From: Rhipicephalus microplus
Taxonomy: Eukaryota > Arthropoda > Arachnida > Ixodida > Ixodidae
Direction: 5' to 3'
Assembly: GCF_043290135.1 (NCBI RefSeq)
Contig: NC_134707.1
Coordinates: 81,424,987 to 81,488,986, forward strand
DNA length: 64,000 nt
Of this stretch, positions 22,714-32,141 are shown piece by piece; the first letter of the stretch is position 1; every line of letters begins with the position of its first letter. The position numbers and the translations under genes were made by a program. The notes under the pieces are model-generated. The model made no database searches, had not been told where the DNA came from, and saw nothing but the letters and a program-made list of their open reading frames with translations.

Positions 22714-25650
22714 GACAGGGTTAAAACGCTTATGGATAAAATACTCTTGACTGAGTCGAGGCGATTGGTCGCTGCATGGGAAGAGTTCAAGCAAGAAGTT
22801 AAAATTGCTGCAATTCAAAGATCATGCACTGTGCGTTACAAGGAAAAGACAAATGAAAAGGAACTACACGGCCAACTCGAACTCTTGTTGTCACTTGAGA
22901 GCACGCGACCAGGCACCTTAGTTAAAGAAATAAGAGAAGTAAAAAACCAGCTCGAAAAAGCGGATATAGGAAAGTACAGAGAAGCAGTTATACGCGCACG
23001 AGCAGAGCGCTTCTGGATAGGCGAAACACTGACGAAACGCTCGCTAAGCGAAGAAAAGCGCTACGCGTGCTGCAATGAAATGAAATGCTTAAGATATGGG
23101 GAGGTGACCACCACGAACAAACAATTGATAAAACAAGCGTTTGTCAATTATTACAAAGGATTGCTGGGCAGCAGCGGCAAAAGAGAAAAATCCTTGGACG
23201 GCGAGTTCTTGTCAATAATGCCTACACTAGATAAGGAGACAACCGAACGCCTGGAGCAGCCAATTTCAGTTGGTGAAATAGAAAAGGCCATTGACGAATT
23301 GTCTGAAGATAAAACGCCCGGCCCAGATGGACTAGGTGCAGTCTTTTACAAAACATTCAGAGATGAGCTGTCGGGGGTACTTTGTGGCCTCGTTGCAGAG
23401 GCTTATGAAGTGAAGGAAATCCCGCCGTCCTTTCGAAGGTCACATATTGTACTTATCCCGAAGAGTGGTGACCCGGTAAAGGTCTTATCGGTGAGCGCTT
23501 ATCGCCCTATAAGCCTCACTAACACAGACTATAAGATTTTTATGAAGGTGCTTACAAAGAGATTACAAAGTGTGTTAAAGGTATTAGTAGGACCGCACCA
23601 AACAAGTGGAATTAAGGGTCGAACAATTGGCACCAACATCCACACCGCGAGGAGCACTCTCGAGTGCTGCGATGTATGGGACAGCCAAGTAGCGATGTTG
23701 CAACGAGATCTGGAAAAGGCTTTTGACCGTGTTGTGCATGCAGTACTATTTTCAATATTGGAACGTGTAAATGTTGAAAGTGTTATATTAGATGGCGTAA
23801 AAATGCCGTATAGAAACTGCTTTGCTAGCCTTGTTATCAACAAGGAAGTCGCGGAAAACTTTCCAGTTGCGAGGAGTGCTCGTCAGGGATGTCCAATTTC
23901 CACATTGTTATTTGCCTTGTATTTGGAGCCCTTTTGTTTGAACATAGGTAGCAATGAAAGAATACGTGGCTTTCGGTTGATGACGACTGAGGTCAAAATA
24001 TTGACATACACAGGCGATGTCGCTGTGTTTTGCAAGGACAGGGAAAGCATTAGTGAAGCAGTTGGCGTAGCAGACAAGTACTGCAAGGGGTCAGGCAGTG
24101 CCTTAGATTGAGACAAGAGTGCAGGTTTTTGGCATGGAACCTGGGACAAAAAGCCTGACGTCTTCGAAAAGGTGAAGTGGAGCTCCGTGCCGACGAAGTA
24201 CCTTGGCGTGCAATTGCAGAGTTATAATGATCCCACTGAATATTGGAAAGAAGAGACAGAAAACTTGAGAAAGAAATTGAACGAATGGGGAGGGAAAAAC
24301 CTTTCGATATTCGCGAGGTCAACGGTCTGAAATATATTTCTAGCGGCCGAAATTTGATATGTACTTCAAGGGCTGTGCATGAACCGCTGAAGCATAAAAA
24401 AGGTACACAGAGTTTTTGCCACTTTTGTTTGGGCCTCCAAGTGGGAACGCCCGAGCCGTACATATCTTTTCCGCTCAGTGAGGGTGGATGGGCTGGGACT
24501 AGTTCACTTATTTGTCAAGCAAATAGTTTCAAGGTTTATTTTTTTACGTGATAAGAAGCATCTTTTCCTGCATACCATGCTTCAACTTAGATTATGCTGT
24601 TATCTACCCGAATGTATTGTATCTTACTAATGTGCTCGGCGCATAGGCATTCATGGTTATCTGCGCGAAGAGATGTCTGCTTTCAATATGCTAAAAGTAC
24701 GGTTTTCTTTACAGTATCTAAGTGGGTGACCAAAAGACAACTATACAAGGACCTTACTGACGTAATGCTACCTGTGCTCATGTACCGTACGATGTACGGA
24801 AAAGCTCCTGGCAAAAACGTTCTGAAAAGGGTTAAAATAGTGGGGGTACGACCATCAACAAAGACATTATTCTTTCAACTACACACTGGCACGCTTCCTG
24901 TAAAATCATGGCTACAGGAAAAAGGTTTATCTGTTCCATGGTCTGTTATTTGTCTTTTATGTTACAAGCCAGAGAGCATTGATCACTTTTTTAGATTGTT
25001 TGGACGCTACTTTTCTTTGGAACATTCTGCAAACAACTTAAAAAAAACTACCTTTAACGCCTTATGGAATCCGTTTTCTACGTGTTTATAGTGGCACTGG
25101 CATACCGTATGATATGTTTATGTTAAGTATGCACGCTATCTGGAGAGCATGCATGGCATATCGTCATCTTGATGTTAATGCTCGCTCTGCCAGAGAATAC
25201 TTCATTGAAAGCATAGCCTATATAAGAGATATGATAAATGCAGGAGATGAGCAACCAGAGAGGCTACCTGTATTGAATAAACTTGTCGCGCCTAAACGTT
25301 TTTGATGATATTACACCAAGCAAAGTGTGTTTGGCGTTTTTAAATGCTTGTTTGTACTTCTTCCGAAATTGTTTGTATTAATGTGTGTATAAGATGTACT
25401 TAACGCTGAATAAAGAAAAAAATCCAGTGGCGCAATTGCTTAGTGCACGGTACTTCTACGACCGTTCTCGTGAGCTATGCTGGGGTTGTGAGTTCGAGCC
25501 TTACCTGGGGAATGAACTTTTTATTAGTTTTCAGATTTAGCCATGAGGTTTTATACTCAATTCTGTCGACTTCCTGGCTCGAAAGCATTTGTTTACTGGA
25601 GTTATGTGCAGGAACATTCTTTAAGGCACCGCTCCTTCGTGCGACCGTAT

Positions 25651-25742
25651 TCTCCAGTGGCGCAATTGGTTAGCACACGGTACTTTTACGACAGTTCTCG
25701 TGAGCTACGCCGGGGTTGTGAGTTCGAGCCTCACCTGGGGAA
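25651..25742 (+). tRNA. tRNA-Ile scaffold with UUU anticodon, copy a
   Basis: The acceptor stem TCTCCAG/CTGGGGA pairs fully with one T-G wobble; the D stem is GCAC/GCGC-like and the T stem GTGAG/CTCAC, with discriminator A. The loop reads CTTTTACG, so the anticodon is UUU (lysine codons) on an isoleucine body. The 3' side of the anticodon stem is CGCCG, which leaves an A-C mismatch at 31-39. The trailing T-run is interrupted (CTTCTATT). Probably a non-functional variant, but the same sequence recurs in four units. Confidence 0.6.
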
Positions 25743-25879
25743 TGAACTTCTATTAGTTTTCAGATTTAGCCATGAGGTTGTATCCTTAATTCTGTCGACT
25801 TCCTGGCTCGAAAGCATTTGTTTACTGGAGTTATGTGCAGGAACATTCTTTAAGGCACCGCTCCTTCGTGCGACCGTAT

Positions 25880-25971
25880 TCTCCAGTGGCGCAATTGGTT
25901 AGCACACGGTACTTTTACGACAGTTCTCGTGAGCTACGCCGGGGTTGTGAGTTCGAGCCTCACCTGGGGAA
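25880..25971 (+). tRNA. tRNA-Ile scaffold with UUU anticodon, copy b
   Basis: Same tRNA sequence as the copy at 25651. Here the downstream T-run is intact (GAACTTTTTATT). Confidence 0.6.
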
Positions 25972-26109
25972 TGAACTTTTTATTAGTTTTCAGATTTAGA
26001 CATGAGGTTGTATACTCAATTCTGTTGACTTCCTGGCTCGAAAGCATTTGTTTACTGGAGTTATGTGCAGGAACATTCTTTAAGGCACCGCTCCTTCGTG
26101 CGACCGTAT

Positions 26110-26201
26110 TCTCCAGTGGCGCAATTGGTTAGCACACGGTACTTTTACGACAGTTCTCGTGAGCTACGCCGGGGTTGTGAGTTCGAGCCTCACCTGGGGA
26201 A
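26110..26201 (+). tRNA. tRNA-Ile scaffold with UUU anticodon, copy c
   Basis: Same tRNA sequence as copies at 25651 and 25880, with the interrupted terminator (CTTCTATT) of copy a. Copies a/c and b/d alternate in their trailers, which suggests duplication in two-unit steps. Confidence 0.6.
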
Positions 26202-26339
26202 TGAACTTCTATTAGTTTTCAGATTTAGCCATGAGGTTGTATCCTTAATTCTGTCGACTTCCTGGCTCCAAAGCATTTGTTTACTGGAGTTATGTGCAGG
26301 GAACATTTTTTAAGGCACCGCTTCTTCGTGCGCCCGTGT

Positions 26340-26431
26340 TCCCCAGTGGCGCAATTGGTTAGCGCACGGTACTTATACGACAGTTCTCCTGAGCTATGCC
26401 GGGGTTGTGAGTTCGAGCCTCACCTGGGGAA
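26340..26431 (+). tRNA. tRNA-Ile(UAU) with intron, structurally intact copy
   Basis: Every stem pairs: acceptor TCCCCAG/CTGGGGA, D stem GCGC/GCGC, anticodon stem CGGTA/TGCCG, T stem GTGAG/CTCAC, loop TTCGAGC, discriminator A. The anticodon is TAT and the 18-nt intron has CTCCT where most copies have CTCGT. GAACTTTTTATT follows. It lies among UUU-anticodon units and is the best candidate for a functional gene in block 3. Confidence 0.8.
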
Positions 26432-26569
26432 TGAACTTTTTATTAGTTTTCAGATTTATCTATGAGGTTGTATACTCAATTCTGTCGACTTCCTGGCTCG
26501 AAAGCATTTGTTTACTGGAGTTATGTGCAGGAACATTCTTTAAGGCACCGCTCCTTCGTGCGACCGTAT

Positions 26570-26661
26570 TCTCCAGTGGCGCAATTGGTTAGCACACGGT
26601 ACTTTTACGACAGTTCTCGTGAGCTACGCCGGGGTTGTGAGTTCGAGCCTCACCTGGGGAA
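26570..26661 (+). tRNA. tRNA-Ile scaffold with UUU anticodon, copy d
   Basis: Fourth copy of the UUU-anticodon tRNA body, with the intact T5 trailer of copy b. Confidence 0.6.
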
Positions 26662-27669
26662 TGAACTTTTTATTAGTTTTCAGATTTAGCCATGAGGTTG
26701 TATACTCAATTCTGTTGACTTCCTGGCTCGAAAGCATTTGTTTACTGGAGTTATGTGCAGGGAACATTCTTTAAAGCACCGCTGCTTCGTGCGACCGTAT
26801 TCCCGAGTGGCGCAATTGGTTAGCACACGGTACTTATACAACAGTTCTCGTGAGCTACGCCGGGGTTGTGAGTTCGAGCCTCATCTGGGAAATGAATTTT
26901 TATTAGTTTTCAGATTTAGCCATGAGCTTGTATCTTTAATTCTGTCGACTTCCTGGCTCGAAAGCATTTGTTTACTGGAGTTATGTGCAGGGAACATTCT
27001 TTAAGGCACCGCTCCTTCGTGCAACTGTATTCCCCAGTGGCGCAATTGGTTAGCACACGGTACTTATACGACAGTTCTCGTGAGCTACGCCGGGGTTGTG
27101 AGTTCGAGCCTCATCTGGGAAATGAATTTTTATTAGTTTTCAGATTTAGCCATGAGCTTGTATCTTTAATTCTGTCGACTTCCTGGCTCGAAAGCATTTG
27201 TTTACTGGAGTTATGTGCAGGGAACATTCTTTAAGGCACCGCTCCTTCGTGCGACCGTATTCCCCAGTGGCGCGATTTTAGCGCACGGTACTTATACGAC
27301 AGTTTTCGTGAGCTATGCCGGGGTTTTGAGTTCGAGCCTCACCTGGGGAATGAACATTTTGTTAATTTTCAGATTTAGGCATGAGGTTGTATAGTCAATT
27401 CTGGCCGAAAAACATTTGTTTACTGGAGTTATGTGCTGACAACATGCCTAAAGGCACCGCTGCTACGTGCAACTGTATTTCCTAGTGGCGCAATTGGTTG
27501 GCGCACGGTACTTATGTGTCAGCCCCACCCTGGCAATAACTTTTAATCAGTTTTACAATTAGGTCATGGGGTTTTTACACCTGTCGACTGCCTGGTTGAA
27601 AAATATTTTTTTACAGAAGTTATCAGCTTGCTCCTCAGCGTAACTGCTTTGCCCAGTGGAGCAATTAGT

Positions 27670-28033
27670 TGTATTGGACTTCAGACTGCTGAAGGCTGCA
27701 GACGTGTTTATCACGTGCTTTTAGGAGATGGCAAAAGCCGCGATAAAAGTAATTATTAGCGAGGCTGCGGCGGCTATGAAGTTATTTGGCTACGCTAGTG
27801 TTTCGAGGTAATGCTGTTTTGAATACTTTATTTTTGCATAGGCACGTGAAAGCAAGACCTCACCGAGATGAATATTTCCGGGTTACGCTGGCACGTGTGT
27901 CACTGCTGCTCGTATACAGCCTTTCGGGCGTCACAGGTTAGTCATGTCTCGACAGTGACATACAATATCACGTAAGATATACAGAAAGCTGGGGCCTGTG
28001 GCGAAATGAAAGTGAAAGGCCAGTGATGTTTGG
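27670..28033 (+). mobile_element. Tx1-like LINE, copy 3, 5' segment (very old)
   Basis: It starts directly after tRNA sequence CCCAGTGGAGCAATTAG, at the same point as copies 1 and 2. The first 60 bases (GGACTTCAGACTGC, GCAGACGTGTTTATCACGTGC) align with the 5' ends of those copies. Further on, GTTTTGAATACTTTATTTTTG, GAAAGCAAGACCTCACCG and a CACTGCTGCTCGTATAC region follow copy 2 ORF1 (KARPYR onward). Similarity fades near 28033, where a foldback element begins. Confidence 0.7.
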
Positions 28034-28246
28034 TCGCGGCAACATCTGTGTAGTGCACGCAAGCAGCCGGTTTTTGCTCTGTGGGGTGAAACCTTGAGGC
28101 AGTATCAGTCTCTGGTGTGGTCAGCCTCACAAATAGAACACGCCTGCTCCTGATACACCACTTCAGAGCCTGAAACTGTCTCAAGTTTTTGCACCGCCGA
28201 GCAACAACTGGCTGCTCGCGTGCTCCACACAGACGTGGCCGTGGCT
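28034..28246. mobile_element. Foldback (palindromic) MITE, about 210 bp
   Basis: The left arm from about 28034 (ATCTGTGTAGTGCACGCAAG, then CAGCCGG and TTGCTCTGTGGGG) is the reverse complement, at roughly three-quarters identity, of the right arm ending near 28246 (GCTGCTCGCGTGCTCCACAC then AGACGTGG). The complementarity continues through the centre, so the whole element could fold into one hairpin. A related pair of arms is at about 34283 and 35126. No coding capacity. Confidence 0.6.
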
Positions 28247-28540
28247 GTACGGCGGTGGGCACTGACAGGGTGAACACACGAGCGCATGGCCGCACATCAA
28301 AGCGTCGCGACGCATGCGCACCTGCACACACGGGAGCTGCTTTACGTCGTCGGCTACATCGCTTGGAAGTGCAAATTCATAGTAGCCAAGCGCCGGTTAC
28401 GCTTGTCTGTACTGCAGCAAGAGTGGCACACTCGTGTGCGCCTGCGCCACTTGGATTCGATGCGCGGCCGCACCGGCTGCAATGGCGCTCCGCAAAGCGC
28501 TGCCACGTTGAGCCGTCTTCGTTGCAACAGTGCTCGCCGC
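28247..28540. other. GC-rich unassigned DNA between two inserted elements
   Basis: No domain or known repeat recognised. Short open frames on both strands overlap each other and show no conserved motifs. It may be the outer part of the neighbouring transposon, since a few bases (CACTGTT) mirror sequence beyond the right inverted repeat near 31815. Confidence 0.3.
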
Positions 28541-28919
28541 TGTACAGACGGAATCAGACCTGTCGAGAGTAGTCGAGCGGCCGGCTTCGGACTGCGCAAG
28601 TGCCACGTGCCGGCTGTCGCTGGGTTCAAGATTGGTTGAATGCAAGCGCCAAAAGCCCGCGTGTGGCACGTATACTTGCGGGCTAAATGCGATGAGCAGC
28701 CTGTGACTTGTGACGCAAGAGAAATTCAGTAATCTGGGTTACTTTCTATTCCTTTTTCTTTGCGTGCTATTGCCTGTGGAACCCCCGCTGTTAGTGATAA
28801 GCGTGGATGCACACAGATATGTCCGCGATAGATTTGACAACCGCGCGTGATTGAACAGAAGTATCGGCGTTCCAGTGAGCGGTGACGTCAACACTTATGA
28901 GCACATGGAGTTACAAACG

Positions 28920-30374
28920 CAAATGATGACTGACGCAAAGACGCTTTTTTTTGCGATGGCTCCACGGCTAACTAAGGAAGAGCGGCGATCGATCGCCATA
29001 ATGGGATGCACAATTATCCATAGAGCTATTCTTGATGCTACAAGACCTCTGATGGGAACTGTGAGCGGAATCTTGAAGACGTACCGAGAAACAGGTCGCA
29101 TTGAAGACGCTTCACGGAGTCGCCTTGCAAGGACTACGTCGCATGAAGAAGACACTGATTGTGGCCGCATCAGCAGCAGACCCCTTTCAAAGTGCGAAAG
29201 AAATCAGGGATGAGTTCGGCTTGAGAAGTGTCAGCCTGCCAACAATAAGGCGGAGCCTCCACGAAGCTAGAATTCATAGCAGGCTAGCGTCCCAAAAACC
29301 TCTGCTGGAAGAATCGCACAGAATAGCTCGACTTGAATTCGCCTCCGTGTGCGAGTCGTGCAATACCAGCAACTGGCGTGAAGTATATATATTTACCGAC
29401 AAAGCATCGTTTTGCACCTGGTGGGACGTTGAGAACAGGATCCGAAGTGGAGAAAAGCGCAGCAGGGGCTGCTATCGTCATGAACTTTTATTTTCTTGTT
29501 ATGTAAACAAGATGCAGCTACGAAATTTCCGCTTTCCGTCACCAGTATGATGCACAGTTACTTGCTGTATTTCTTGCATGCTCTAACTGTGGTTAGTTGT
29601 CATTTGCTTTGTGCATTCGGCTATTTCTTTGTTTTTTGAGTCTATTATATCGTTATGATTATGTATTTTATGCAAACTTACTAGCCGCCAACATGCTGCT
29701 CTGCAATTCGTTTGCTAAATTACGTCGGACCTAGTCAAGTAGCATAAGCCGCAACCCGTTTGCGAAATAGTGTGACTTGATTACTTGGATTACAGCTGAG
29801 CCTTCACCTTGCACTACAATGTGAAAACATTAAAGGCGGTCGTATGGGGCTACAGATGTGGAATCTACGAGGAGAACCAGTGCAGTGCAGCCAATAAAGC
29901 CACATTAAGTTCGCTTCATCAGTGTGATCGTAACAGTCTATGTTACTCTGCTCGCTGCCGACAGGGTTCGATTAATTTGTGTGCTCTTCGCTGTTTCGGT
30001 AAAGAGGATTTTAACTTTTGTGCTGCAGGTTCGAGGATCGATACATATGGAATGTCCGTTTCAGTGTTCGCACAAGCGTCCATGCGTGGGGTGCTGTCAG
30101 CCACATAGGCCTCGCGGACCACTTCACCGTATAGCAGGCCCAGTGATGTCCGATGTTTGCATGGACATCTTTCAGTATACTTCGCTGCCGTACGGGCTTT
30201 ATGGGCCATTTCCCGGTGGCCTCTTTTGGCTACAGCAAGATGGGGCGTCCGTACACACAGCCAGGCGTGTCAGAGTTGCTGGATGACTTGGGCGTACGCT
30301 CATTTGAACGACCGGCACGAAGCACAGACATAAACATAATTGAAAATGTTTTGGGCCTTATGAAAAAAAAATGA
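28920..30374 (+). pseudogene. Tc1/mariner-family transposase (DD34E type), broken
   Basis: The N-terminal helix-turn-helix region reads LTKEERRSIAIMG then GTVSGILKTYRETGRIED. After a frame change, ADPFQSAKEIRDEFGL, PTIRRSLHEARIHSRLA and IARLEFA follow. The first catalytic Asp is in YIFTDKASF (about 29390), the second in LQQDGASVHTARRV (about 30230-30270), and the Glu in STDINIIENVLGLM (about 30325-30365). Allowing for one frameshift, the second Asp and the Glu are 34 residues apart. At least three frame breaks and an unrelated stretch at about 29530-29970 make it inactive. Confidence 0.7.
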
Positions 30375-31677
30375 GCAGACAGTCCGGCTTAACCATTGCT
30401 ACAGTCGACGAACTCTGGGCAGCTATTTAAAAGGAGTGGGAGAGAATTCAACTGCTTCCTGAATATGTGAACTCCCTCTACGGTTTTCTACCCAGAAAGT
30501 AGAAAACCGAACCTTATTTATTGAGTGCGTGCATTTCAGTGATGCACTCGTGCCTTTTTTACTTTCACTTCATCGAATTGAATGAACTGTTATTTTAGTT
30601 TCACTTACTTTTCTCTTCACAGATTCAATAAATCATATGAGCCACACACCCAGCTGAATCATGTGAGCAGCGCTATTTCATTCGTCAAAGTAACTGCCCG
30701 ATACATTTTCAGGATAGCGAATCGATGACCATCTGGAATTTTCCTGCGGCAGGAGAATAAAGCTTTATGATGATGATGATTCCACAGTCATGGCTCATAC
30801 CCACTCAGGGGGATTTATCAAAGGTCCAACTTTGTTTTCCTCATTCAGCTCTTTGAAACAACAGTATGTTTTCAACAAGCTAAACATAGAGTATTTGCAA
30901 ATGAAAGCGCTATCCTGCTGGTAGAAAAGACTTTTAGCATCAGGGCCTCCAGTTTTATAAAAAAATTGAATCAATACAGCCCAGAACTATACTAAAGGTT
31001 TGGGTAATGTTAAGCATCGTGCTGCATCATTGCATCCATCTTTGTTTCGCACAATGCGTATTTTAGAGCATCTCAAGAGGATAAATTTTAACGACATACT
31101 GAATAGTCTAATCGAAATTGTTGCAGAGTTTAGCTGTATTATCCCGAAGCTATATTCTAAAATTAGTCTTTTAATTCAAAAGTCTATGCGGTAAAATATC
31201 ATTCGCTTTGTCTGTGACCATAGATGCTCTTATTCAAAATGGGTAAAAAAACTACATGCTTTATGGTTAACATCTGTTTCCTAACCTAAAGATTTTACAT
31301 TTTAATTCATAAAACCGCACGAACATTGGAATGGTAAACACCAGATAACCAGGTTCAGGCTTTTAATCTGCCTCCCCGAAAGTTATGCTTACCTTACTGA
31401 TTCTGGCGTTTCATATCTTGGTCTATTTGTGGCGTTAAGCGTCGTCAAGTTGCTGCGCACTTTTCGTATGCTAGATAGCGAGAAAATATAGAAATGATTT
31501 GAACGCTAACAATCGTTCGACTTCAGTCAGATAGAAATGCATGAGTGGAAGCGTGTTTCATTTCTCAGCTGCGGCGGCGGCTACACACCCCGAAGCAGGC
31601 AAAAAATACGCGCCGTTTCTGTCCACCTTCGCTCGTACAAATCGATAGGCCAATAACAGAAATGGTTCCCAGCAACG
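30375..31677. other. AT-rich 3' non-coding part of the DNA transposon
   Basis: No domain seen. A short TGATGATGATGAT run follows AATAAAGCTTTA at about 30757-30780, which resembles the tail of an RTE-type LINE, but the preceding sequence was not recognisable. The rest is low-complexity AT-rich DNA. Confidence 0.3.
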
Positions 31678-31824
31678 GTGCCACGCATGCGGGCTTTTGG
31701 CGCTTCTATCCAACATATCTCTAACCCAGCTACTGCGGTACGCGGCGCTTGCGCAGTCCGCAGCCGACTGCTCTAAACAGGTCTGATTCTGTCTGTACGT
31801 GACAATTTTCACTGTTTTTTGCTC

Positions 31825-32131
31825 AGTGTGTCGGATGAAGACGTGCATGTAACGCTAGCCCGGTATGGAAAGGCGACAGCCGTCCTAAATGAGAACTAGA
31901 GGACTCAGGAAATTCGGGACAAAGGGTCGACGACGTGCATAGTGCGGCTGAAGCTCCACGGTGGCACCAAGGTTGCAGACCTTCCGCGCCAGCTGAGCGT
32001 CACCGAAGATATGGCATTTTGCTCCAGGACGACCGCCAGAGTCTCTGCGCCGTCTCAGCAAAGGCAACATTCGGCGTGAGTGTAGGGTTTCACGTCGCAC
32101 ACATCGCCGCCACCTCGGGTCCGAAGAAAGT
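31825..32131 (+). mobile_element. Tx1-like LINE, copy 3, middle ORF1 segment
   Basis: GGATGAAGACGTGCATGTAAC, GGTATGGAAAGGCGAC and CTTCCGCGCCAGCTGAGCGT run parallel to copy 2 at about 20758-20930 (DEDVRTTLVNYGKV through EDLPHQL). The segment therefore continues ORF1 where 28033 stopped, which shows that the intervening 3.8 kb is inserted DNA. Confidence 0.65.
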
Positions 32132-32141
32132 GAGTGCGTGT

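Larger units (their letters stand above)
21733..25305 (+). pseudogene. LINE ORF2 (APE endonuclease + reverse transcriptase), copy 2
   Basis: The endonuclease begins TELRVATLNVRGL and has VAVQETK (about 21760-21870). A frameshift occurs near the G-runs at 21957-21971, and the domain resumes with NVILLGDFNCVC at about 22160-22200. A SINE (22540-22699) then splits the frame. From 22711 to 24111 the frame is open: TPGPDGLGAVFYK, YRPISLTNTDYKIFMKVLTKRL, DLEKAFDRV with the motif-A Asp kept, and QGCPISTLLFALYLEPF. The catalytic box reads YTGD instead of YADD, which loses one catalytic Asp. The C-terminal region continues to about 25303 with further breaks, and the terminal zinc knuckle has lost its last Cys. 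Confidence 0.85.
20323..25423 (+). mobile_element. Tx1-like non-LTR retrotransposon, copy 2, inserted in a tRNA-Ile gene
   Basis: A 5.1-kb element starts GCATTCCACTTCCGG, matching the start of copy 1, and ends GCTGAATAAAGAAAAAAA. It is flanked by an exact 15-bp duplication CCAGTGGCGCAATTG at 20308-20322 and 25424-25438. Organisation: ORF1 with two good CCHC knuckles, then ORF2 with endonuclease, RT and C-terminal domain. It is less decayed than copy 1; its RT keeps a 466-residue uninterrupted stretch. A Ruka SINE is nested in ORF2. Copies 1 and 2 are clearly diverged, so they represent separate insertions and not a duplication of one. Confidence 0.9.
25424..27669 (+). repeat. tRNA-Ile(UAU) tandem array, block 3 (about ten units)
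   Basis: Units recur every 229-231 bp with tRNA starts at 25651, 25880, 26110, 26340, 26570, 26801, 27031 and 27261. The first unit is the downstream half of the gene split by LINE copy 2, restored by the TSD, with anticodon loop CTTCTACG (UCU). The spacers are homogeneous (TATGTGCAGGAACATTCTTTAA type) and the units are far more alike than in block 1, so this part was amplified recently. The last two units, from 27479, are eroded: one is deleted through the anticodon arm, and the last ends at GAGCAATTAG where a third LINE copy starts. Confidence 0.9.
28541..31799 (+). mobile_element. Tc1/mariner-like DNA transposon with about 125-bp inverted repeats
   Basis: The left repeat (28541-28669) and right repeat (31678-31799) are imperfect reverse complements: left GTACAGACGGAATCAGACCTG against right CAGGTCTGATTCTGTCTGTAC, left GGACTGCGCAAG against right CTTGCGCAGTCC, left GGCGCCAAAAGCCCGC-like against right GCGGGCTTTTGGCGC. 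A transposase pseudogene lies between them, with about 1.3 kb of AT-rich non-coding DNA on its 3' side. The outermost bases and the TA duplication could not be fixed. The element is inserted in LINE copy 3, whose ORF1 resumes at 31825. Confidence 0.65.

Noticed and set aside
15093..25305. Possible L1 or R2-type assignment of the tRNA-targeting LINE
   Set aside because: R2 has one ORF and a restriction-like endonuclease; here an APE endonuclease precedes the RT. Typical L1 ORF1 lacks zinc knuckles. NTDYKI-type RT motifs and knuckles fit the Tx1 lineage better, though a tree is needed.
1..27669. CRISPR-like or 5S rRNA array
   Set aside because: The unit of about 230 bp is far too long for CRISPR, the repeats are not separated by unique spacers, and the conserved part folds as a tRNA, not as 5S rRNA.
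28189..28669. Overlapping 90-127 codon frames on both strands
   Set aside because: GC-rich DNA with few stops on both strands. The sequence belongs to MITE and transposon ends, and no domain was seen.
30740..30785. Possible RTE/BovB 3' end with a TGATGATGATGAT tail
   Set aside because: The tail is suggestive, but the sequence upstream shows no RTE coding motif, so I did not list it as an element.
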